The notes beneath the pieces were generated by a model. The model saw only the letters and a list, made by a program, of their open reading frames with translations. It was not told the DNA's origin and did no database searches. The position numbers were made by a program, and so were the translations under genes. Below are positions 58,543-64,000 of a stretch of DNA of 64,000 nt, piece by piece (the first letter of the stretch is position 1; every line of letters begins with the position of its first letter). This DNA is from Arthrobacter sp. zg-Y1171 (GTDB lineage Bacteria > Actinomycetota > Actinomycetes > Actinomycetales > Micrococcaceae): contig NZ_CP104264.1 of NCBI RefSeq assembly GCF_025244845.1, positions 682,001 to 746,000 of the forward strand, read 5' to 3'.

Positions 58543-59850
58543 CTATTTCTTCAACGACTGCATGGCTTCAATGAAACCGTCTTCGTCGATGCTTCCGGCG
58601 AAGAAGTCGGCAACAGCACTGTGGATGGTGGGTGTTGCGGCCGGCGGGTAGGCCTGGTCCCAGGACAGCTGGAAGTTAGGCGCATCCTCTACCAGTCCGA
58701 ACTGGAACCGGGCGTAGTCCGGGTTGGTCGCCTGGTCCAGGAATCCCTCGGTGCTGGTGGTGGTGGGCAGGTTGCCGATGGCCATCTGCTCCTGGACAAA
58801 CTCGTCCGAGTACATCAGCTTCAGGAAGTCCCGTGCGGCTTCCGGGTAGCGGGTGTCCGCCAGCACGGAGTAGTAGTTGTTGGTGTTGCCGACCAGGTTG
58901 GCAGGATCTCCCTTGCCGCCCTCGATCTCGGGGAATTCGCTCCAGCCCAGGCCGCTGGCTGCGAACTCGGGGTTGACGTCCTGGATGGTGGAGTACTCCC
59001 AGGAGCCCATCAGTTCGAAGCCTGCCTGGCCGCTGGAGAGCAGGGTGTGGGAGCCGCCGTCGGTGAACTTCACGGACTGGAAGTTGGTGCCGAAGGCCCC
59101 GGTGTCCACCAGTTCACGCAGCATGCCCAGCGATTCCCGGCTTTCTTCGGAATCCCAGACGTCGGTGTCGCCGTCGATAGCGGACTGGAAGAGTTCCGGT
59201 CCGGCTACGCGGTCATAGACGTAGGAGAACCACATCTGGGTGGGCCATTCGTCGCCGCCGCCGAGGGCGATCGGGGTCTTGCCTGCAGCCTTGAGCTTCT
59301 CGACGGCGTCGAGCAGTTCGTCCCAGGTCTGCGGTGCTTCCTCGATGCCTGCCGAGGCGAGCACTTCCTTGTTGTGGAAGAGCATCACGGGCTGGGTGCC
59401 GCGCATCGGCACTCCGTACGGGGTGTCATCCACCGTGGCGACGTCGAACACCGAGGGAAGGAAGGCGTCCTTCAGCTGCGGATCCTCCTCGATGAAGTCA
59501 TCCAGCGGCATCAGCAGATCTGCATCGACGAAGTCGGAGATGCTGCCTCCGCCCCAGTTGAAGAAGATGTCCGGTGCAGCGTCGGTGCTCATGACCGTCT
59601 GCAGCTTCTGCTGGTATTCGGCGCCGGGGATGGTATCCAGCACCACCTTGACGTCGGAGGTCTCATTGAAGCGTTCGACCATGGCGGATTCGACGTCGTT
59701 GCTCGCGTCTCCGTAAACGAGGACATGGATCTCGTTTTCGGGACGGTCCGAGGCAGCGGAGTCGCCGCCTCCACAGCCGGCCAGGGTGAGGCTGAGCGCC
59801 AGTATGCCGGCGGCAGCCAGGACCGGGGTCCGGGACGAGGGTTTGTTCAT
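58543..59850 (-). CDS. Sugar-binding lipoprotein of ABC transporter
   Basis: The 435-aa protein has a signal peptide with lipobox (ILALSLTLAGCGGG) and a periplasmic-binding-protein fold of the CUT1 type: EIHVLVYGDASNDVESAMVE, AAPDIFFNWGGGSISDFVDA and PQMWFSYVYDRVAGPELFQS. It captures the oligosaccharide and passes it to the two permeases. ATG 59850 has GGAAGG upstream. The region just upstream holds the operator CGAAAGTTTCG, so the operon is likely controlled by the divergent LacI protein. Confidence 0.9.
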   Translation of the reverse strand: MNKPSSRTPVLAAAGILALSLTLAGCGGGDSAASDRPENEIHVLVYGDASNDVESAMVERFNETSDVKVVLDTIPGAEYQQKLQTVMSTDAAPDIFFNWGGGSISDFVDADLLMPLDDFIEEDPQLKDAFLPSVFDVATVDDTPYGVPMRGTQPVMLFHNKEVLASAGIEEAPQTWDELLDAVEKLKAAGKTPIALGGGDEWPTQMWFSYVYDRVAGPELFQSAIDGDTDVWDSEESRESLGMLRELVDTGAFGTNFQSVKFTDGGSHTLLSSGQAGFELMGSWEYSTIQDVNPEFAASGLGWSEFPEIEGGKGDPANLVGNTNNYYSVLADTRYPEAARDFLKLMYSDEFVQEQMAIGNLPTTTSTEGFLDQATNPDYARFQFGLVEDAPNFQLSWDQAYPPAATPTIHSAVADFFAGSIDEDGFIEAMQSLKK

Positions 59851-59863
59851 CGTTGAACACCTT

Positions 59864-59876
59864 CCGAAAGTTTCGG
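59864..59876. promoter_or_regulatory. LacI-type operator (CGAAA-N-TTTCG) before the oligosaccharide operon
   Basis: CCGAAAGTTTCGG is a perfect inverted repeat around one base, 14 nt before the binding-protein gene. The core CGAAA-N-TTTCG is the motif described for xylanase and beta-xylosidase promoters in streptomycetes. The divergent LacI-family gene is the expected regulator. Confidence 0.72.
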
Positions 59877-59989
59877 TATATTGGTCGAAAGTTACTAGAC
59901 GCCGTCAGCATAAGATGCGCGTAATGTGATGCGCAACACTTTTCGATAAACTGTTGTCCGCGCTGGCTCGAACACCCGAAGGACTACCT

Positions 59990-61015
59990 ATGCAGTCATC
60001 ACTGCCGCAGAACCCGGTCACGCTGGCGGACCTGGCCTCCGAGGCTGAGGTTTCACTCTCGACAGTTTCGAAAGTTCTCAACGGCAGAACGGACGTTTCG
60101 CGGAAAACGCGCGCGAAAGTCGAGGCGTTGCTGGAGGAGCACGGCTATCGCCGTAAGGGCGGGGCCAAGTCGCGGCTGCTGGAACTGGTGTTCCACGAAC
60201 TCGAAAGCGCCTGGGCACTGGAGATCATCCGCGGCGTGGAGAACATTGCCCGGGAGAAGGGCCTGAGCGTGGTCCTGACGGAGAGCGGCACCCGGCACGC
60301 GCCGTCGCCCGAGTGGGTGGAAGGGGTCATCGCCCGCCGGCCAGTCGGCGTCGTACTGGTCTTTTCCGACCTGGCGCAGGACTCACGTCGGCAGCTCGAA
60401 GCGCGGTCCATTCCGTTTGTGATCATCGATCCGGCGGGGGATCCTGCTCCGGATGTGCCGTCCGTGGGGTCGGCAAACTGGTCCGGCGGCATGATGGCCA
60501 CCCGCCATTTGATCGATCTGGGGCACACGCGGATTGCTGCGATCACGGGGCCGGAGGACATGATGTGTTCGCTGGCGCGGATTGACGGCTACCGATCTGC
60601 GCTGAACAACGCCGCACTGCCGCTCGACCGGGATTTGATTCGGTACGGAAACTTCCACGTTGACGGCGGCCGCGACCATGCGCTGGAACTGCTGTCGCTT
60701 CCGGACCGGCCTACTGCCATTTTTGCCGGCAGCGACCTGCAGGCGCTGGGGGTGCTCGACGCCGCCCGGCAGCTGGGTATCAGCGTCCCGGATGAGCTGT
60801 CGATTGTCGGGTATGACGATCTGCAGGTGGCGCAGTGGTCCAGTCCTGCGCTGACCACCGTGCACCAGCCGCTGATCGAGATGGCCGAAGAAGCTGCCCG
60901 GATGGCGGTCCGGTTGTTCGAGGGGGAGCGGCCGAACAACCTGCGCCTGGACCTGGCCACCTCGTTGGTGGTGCGGCAGAGTACTGCTCGGGTACCAGCG
61001 GCCGTCAGCTCATAG
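59990..61015 (+). CDS. LacI-family regulator of the xylo-oligosaccharide operon
   Basis: The 341-aa protein has the LacI helix-turn-helix (VTLADLASEAEVSLSTVSKV, LNGRTDVSRKTRAKVEALLE) and a periplasmic-binding-like ligand domain with the usual TRHLIDLGHTRIAAITGP and DLQALGVLDAARQLGISVPD segments. It is divergent from the ABC/GH3 operon, with an operator in between. It probably releases DNA when xylose or an oligosaccharide binds. ATG 59990 follows AAGGA. Codon 1 lies about 140 nt from the operon start, a normal shared promoter distance. Confidence 0.9.
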   Translation: MQSSLPQNPVTLADLASEAEVSLSTVSKVLNGRTDVSRKTRAKVEALLEEHGYRRKGGAKSRLLELVFHELESAWALEIIRGVENIAREKGLSVVLTESGTRHAPSPEWVEGVIARRPVGVVLVFSDLAQDSRRQLEARSIPFVIIDPAGDPAPDVPSVGSANWSGGMMATRHLIDLGHTRIAAITGPEDMMCSLARIDGYRSALNNAALPLDRDLIRYGNFHVDGGRDHALELLSLPDRPTAIFAGSDLQALGVLDAARQLGISVPDELSIVGYDDLQVAQWSSPALTTVHQPLIEMAEEAARMAVRLFEGERPNNLRLDLATSLVVRQSTARVPAAVSS

Positions 61016-61078
61016 GCTTGGGTGGGTCCCGGCTGGGTCCCGAGGCGCCCGGGTGCCCACTGCTGCCAGCGTCTTTCC

Positions 61079-61158
61079 GTGAGCCCGTGAGCCCGTGAGC
61101 CCGTGAGCCCGTGAGCCCGTGAGCCCGTGAGCCCGTGAGCCCGTGAGCCCGTGAGCCC
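61079..61158. repeat. Octanucleotide tandem repeat, ten perfect copies
   Basis: GTGAGCCC repeats ten times in register from 61079 to 61158, then degenerates into related GTGA/GTGC-rich units up to about 61250. It lies between the LacI gene and the 3' end of the DUF222-HNH gene. No start codon or ribosome site suggests it is translated; because 8 is not a multiple of 3, translation through it would use all frames on either strand without stop codons. Copy number is likely to vary. Confidence 0.95.
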
Positions 61159-61303
61159 CGTGACGCGATGACGCGGTGAGGCCGTGAGGCCGTGAGCCGG
61201 TGCGCCCACGACCCGAGGCGCCCGTGCGCCCGTGACGCCGTGATCCTGTAAGCCGTCCCGACACAAGGACGCCAGGATCTCATGCCGCCGTTTTGCACTC
61301 CGC

Positions 61304-63094
61304 TCAAAACGGCGGTGGGGCTTCAGGAATGTTTTTCTCATGGTCTGTCGTCGCGTGCGCCGTCCCTAGGTCCGGGAGCCGCTGCTTATGATCCGTCCGC
61401 GGGTCCGTCGGCTGCTGAGAAACCAAATCGAGAAACGGCTCTGCGCGATAGACTCGGCCGGTCGGCGAAGTCCACTCAATCACCCCGGGGATGGGCTGGC
61501 ACGCTTTCCAATAGCCCAGAGTCTTGAACCGGTGGTGCCGGCGGCAGAGGTGTTCAAGGTTCCCGTGGTCCGTGGGACCGCCGCGCGCCCAGTCGATGGT
61601 GTGGTCGATGTCCGCATTTGCGGTGCTGACCCGGCAGCCGGGAAACCTGCAGGTTCCGTCCCTTGCGCGGAGCCAGCGGCGAAGCCCGGCAGGGACCTTT
61701 CTGCGCCGTCCCACGCCCAGGATCTCTCCGGTGTGCGGGTTTTGGGCCAGTCCGGTCCATCCGACGGCGTTGCGGGCCAGTCGGCGGGCTTCTTCGGCGC
61801 TGATGGGGCCGTAGCCGTGCAGTTCTGCCGGCTGGTCGTCGGCTCCGAAGAGGGTCTCTGCGCTGATCAGGACCATGATTTCCGCCCTCGGGACGATTCC
61901 ATCGTCCGGTCCTGTTGGGCGATCGGGTGCGCCCTCCGGGCCGTTGCCAAAGCCGGTTCCGTCCTCGTCCCGGGTGGCTGCGCCAGTGTCATTGCTGGTG
62001 TGGCCGGTGCCGGGTCGGGTTCCGGACGCGTCTCGGGAACCGGCCTTGTCTCGGGCTCCGGCAGTCGCGAAAAGTCCCCGGCTGCCGCCCATCAGCAGCT
62101 GCGCCAAAATATCGGCACGCAGCTGGTCCGTGGTCCGAGGATCCCCTCCCGCCTGCTCACCCCGCGCGCAAGTGCTGAGAGCGGTATAGATCTGCTGCGC
62201 TTCCGCCGCACGCAGGTGAGCCGACAGGCAGGACATACCGTCTTCTTCGCGGTCCAGGGTGACCTTGCGCTGTTCGAAAGCGGTCAGGTGCCTTTTGCTG
62301 ACCGTCTCCGGGAACGTCTTTTCGCGCAGCCGCCGGGCCTTGGCGGAGAACTGCGCCCGCGTCTGACCCTCCGCAGCCTTCAGCAGGTCGGCCTCGAACC
62401 CGGGGAGTTTCTCCGCAGGAACGTTCTGGCACTGCTCCAGGACCACCTGGGCATGCTGGTACGAGAACCGCCCCTCCTCCAGCCCTGCCAGGGTCGCCGT
62501 ATGGGTGCCGCACAGCTGCCCGGCCTCGCTCAGCAGCCGCTGACCGGTCACCTGCGGAACATTCAGGATGGCGGCACATTCGGCAGCCGCGAGGCTGAAA
62601 GCGATCCCGGGTTTATCCCGCTCCGACGGGTCGAAGAACTTGTCCCGGAAGATTTCCTCCATGCGGTTCAACAGGTGGGCCCGCTGCGCCTGCCCCCAGG
62701 AAATCAGATGCTCCACCCGGACCAAGGCCTCACCAACCGCGGCTTCGTCGAAGGCTTCAAGGTTCTGCAACGCAAGGGTCCCGGTGAAACCGTCCGGGTA
62801 AGCATCAGCAGTGTCCCCGGCGGCGCGGGTTTCCGCGGCTCCATTCGGAAAAACCGTTTCCACCGGGTCGGTTTCGGCGGGGAAACCAGAAGGGGTAGCC
62901 GTGGAAGTGGAGGCAGGTCCGGTCGTGCCGGCGTCGGGCTTCCCGCCGTCACCGACAGTCACTGCCAGCGCCGCGCGAAACACCGCCAGAGTTACGGGAG
63001 AGCAGGGCGCCTCCGCGTTACCAGCCGGCCTTGTCGGCGGCTGGTCCATGCCTGGCTCTTCAGTTGTCGGTTCGGTATTTCCGAGCTGATCCAT
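61304..63094 (-). CDS. DUF222 and HNH endonuclease domain protein
   Basis: The 596-aa protein has a disordered N-terminal 100 residues, a DUF222 helical domain (LISWGQAQRAHLLNRMEEIF, VTGQRLLSEAGQLCG), a Gly/Thr-rich variable linker and a C-terminal HNH nuclease domain with CRFPGCRVSTANADIDHTID and NLEHLCRRHHRFKT (two CxxC-like zinc ligands and the HNH histidines). This family (13E12-like) is abundant in actinobacteria, often in many copies, and is suspected of mobile or DNA-modifying activity. The start is uncertain; ATG 63094 has GAGG very close upstream, ATG 63049 is an alternative. Confidence 0.85.
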   Translation of the reverse strand: MDQLGNTEPTTEEPGMDQPPTRPAGNAEAPCSPVTLAVFRAALAVTVGDGGKPDAGTTGPASTSTATPSGFPAETDPVETVFPNGAAETRAAGDTADAYPDGFTGTLALQNLEAFDEAAVGEALVRVEHLISWGQAQRAHLLNRMEEIFRDKFFDPSERDKPGIAFSLAAAECAAILNVPQVTGQRLLSEAGQLCGTHTATLAGLEEGRFSYQHAQVVLEQCQNVPAEKLPGFEADLLKAAEGQTRAQFSAKARRLREKTFPETVSKRHLTAFEQRKVTLDREEDGMSCLSAHLRAAEAQQIYTALSTCARGEQAGGDPRTTDQLRADILAQLLMGGSRGLFATAGARDKAGSRDASGTRPGTGHTSNDTGAATRDEDGTGFGNGPEGAPDRPTGPDDGIVPRAEIMVLISAETLFGADDQPAELHGYGPISAEEARRLARNAVGWTGLAQNPHTGEILGVGRRRKVPAGLRRWLRARDGTCRFPGCRVSTANADIDHTIDWARGGPTDHGNLEHLCRRHHRFKTLGYWKACQPIPGVIEWTSPTGRVYRAEPFLDLVSQQPTDPRTDHKQRLPDLGTAHATTDHEKNIPEAPPPF

Positions 63095-63351
63095 ACCTCA
63101 GGATTTCATCCGGCACTGACATTTCCGGGCCCAAACCAGCCCCTAACTGGCCTCCCCGGAAATCGAAAATACCTGTCTTTTCTGCAGCACTACCTACCCC
63201 GGGAACCTGGCTCCGGAAGGGTCCGCCGGGGGAGCCCCGAACGCCCCCCAACGCCTCTCAGCACCGACATCCCAGCACCCAGGTTCGACGGCCCCCCTGA
63301 TCATGGCTAAGGTCAGCGGGACCGATACACCGGAGAGAGAGCCGCCCAGCT

Positions 63352-63642
63352 ATGCCGCAAAGTGTTGAAGACGTCCGCGATGAAATCCTTTCGGCCGCTT
63401 CTGCCGTCCGAGCCGCAGCGAGGGTGGACGACGACGAGTGGCGGAGCGGGGTGGCAAACCGGATTGAGCACATGTTTGCCGGCATTACCGAAGTCTCCGA
63501 CCTGCGGGAGAGGGCCGCTGACTGCCTGCGCCTGTACGGAGGGATGGGCTCCTTTGCGGACGTCGGCACCGAGGCCATGGCTGGCGCGGTCACCAAGCTG
63601 CGCGTGCCTTTGGTCCGTGCGCGCACTTTCGCGTTTGACTAG
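63352..63642 (+). CDS. Small hypothetical helical protein
   Basis: The 96-aa protein is predicted mostly helical: VEDVRDEILSAASAVRAAAR, then RIEHMFAGITEVSDLRERAA, and ends in VPLVRARTFAFD. It has no signal peptide or membrane segment. GGAGAGAGA precedes ATG 63352. I do not recognise the family; the charged pattern suggests a small soluble partner protein. Confidence 0.55.
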   Translation: MPQSVEDVRDEILSAASAVRAAARVDDDEWRSGVANRIEHMFAGITEVSDLRERAADCLRLYGGMGSFADVGTEAMAGAVTKLRVPLVRARTFAFD

Positions 63643-63694
63643 ACAGGCCCGCCCCGAACCGTCGGACCACCCTGCACCCGGTACCCCGGCAGGA

Positions 63695-64000
63695 TCAGCC
63701 CGCAGGCGGGGAAAGGATTTCCACCCGGTTCCCGAACGGGTCCCTGCAATGGAAACGCTCGTAACCCTCGAACGTGTGCCGGTCAGCCCAGGAGACTTCG
63801 AAGCCGTGCCGCGAGAGCCTGGCTCCCAGTTCCTCGAGTGCATTAGCAGAATCCAGCAGCAGGGCAGGGTGCGCCTTCCTGGCAGGAACAAAGGGGGAGT
63901 CCACTCCCAGATGAATCTCCGCGACGACGTCCTCGCCGTCGAACGCCCGGAACCAGCAGCCTCCCCGGCCGGCGAGCGACGGCGGCTTGTCCACCTCAGT
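63695..64000 (-). CDS. VOC-family (glyoxalase/bleomycin resistance) protein, cut by the window edge
   Basis: The 101 codons present are the C-terminal part of a VOC protein: GGCWFRAFDGEDVVAEIHLG with a metal-ligand His, FVPARKAHPALLLDSANALE, and YERFHCRDPFGNRVEIL with the terminal Glu ligand. The frame is open through the window end (TEVDKPPSLAGRGG is a mid-protein segment), so the N-terminal third lies beyond 64000. A GTG in this stretch is not the true start. VOC proteins serve as glyoxalases, dioxygenases or drug-binding proteins; this branch is unassigned. Confidence 0.85.
   Translation of the reverse strand, partial: TEVDKPPSLAGRGGCWFRAFDGEDVVAEIHLGVDSPFVPARKAHPALLLDSANALEELGARLSRHGFEVSWADRHTFEGYERFHCRDPFGNRVEILSPPAG

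Noticed and set aside
61079..61158. CRISPR-like short repeats
   Set aside because: The units are 8 bp in direct tandem without spacers, so this is a minisatellite.
61388..63310. Open frame of 640 codons antisense to the DUF222-HNH gene
   Set aside because: No recognisable motifs and no ribosome site; the HNH motif is on the opposite strand.
1..64000. tRNA or rRNA genes
   Set aside because: I looked for TPsiC-loop GGTTCGANTCC-type segments and rRNA signatures and found none with supporting structure; the absence is by eye only.

Overview
The window is about 64 kb of high-GC DNA with actinobacterial features: strong G/C bias at third codon positions, GTG/TTG starts, tight 4-nt gene overlaps, probable leaderless genes, class F sortase, RskA-type anti-sigma factor and a DUF222-HNH protein. 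The gene content fits Arthrobacter or a close relative in the Micrococcaceae. That placement is an inference; no rRNA gene or species marker is present. I saw no tRNA, rRNA, CRISPR array or IS element.

Layout. (1) 1-2.1 kb: the 3' end of an arginine deiminase gene, a decayed VOC-family remnant, an ArcD-type antiporter, and a second, internally deleted and frameshifted copy of arginine deiminase. (2) 2.2-8.9 kb, minus strand: a tightly overlapping operon of eight genes (MFS transporter, nitrilase, GntR/FCD regulator, metallo-beta-lactamase-fold lactonase, alpha/beta hydrolase, beta-hydroxyacid dehydrogenase, carboxymuconolactone-decarboxylase-like protein, ABM monooxygenase) that looks like an unassigned catabolic pathway. 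(3) 9.1-12.3 kb, plus strand: two PAP2-like membrane proteins around an ImmA/IrrE-type metalloprotease, a MAB_1171c-like membrane protein and an XRE-type regulator, probably a protease-controlled signalling or stress cassette. (4) 12.8-22.7 kb: L-lactate dehydrogenase, a divergent MFS/TetR pair, two coiled-coil envelope proteins sharing a short cysteine/tryptophan module, glutaryl-CoA dehydrogenase, a thiolase and unassigned proteins.

(5) 22.8-33.8 kb, minus strand: an extended tellurite-resistance-type (Ter) cluster: DUF475/TerC-like exporter, four TerD-family proteins, TelA, an XpaC-like partner, a proline/alanine-rich protein, and a metabolite module of HpcH/HpaI-type aldolase, large phosphoribosyltransferase fusion and HAD phosphatase. 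(6) 34.1-43.7 kb: a small LRV-like protein, an ECF sigma factor K-type/RskA-type pair with divergent matching promoters, a CHRD-domain surface protein and class F sortase, two large zinc-ribbon membrane proteins, and an SGNH hydrolase lipoprotein.

(7) 43.8-47.7 kb: enoyl-CoA hydratase and 3-hydroxyacyl-CoA dehydrogenase, a nucleoside hydrolase and an FAD oxidoreductase. (8) 47.8-61.0 kb: a xylan/xylo-oligosaccharide region: ROK repressor, xylose isomerase, xylulokinase, aldose epimerase, acetylxylan-esterase-like hydrolase, GH3 glycosidase, a three-gene sugar ABC transporter and a LacI regulator. Together these can import xylo-oligosaccharides, deacetylate and hydrolyse them, and pass xylose to the pentose phosphate pathway. 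(9) 61.0-64.0 kb: an octanucleotide tandem repeat, a DUF222-HNH protein, a small hypothetical protein and a VOC protein cut by the window edge.
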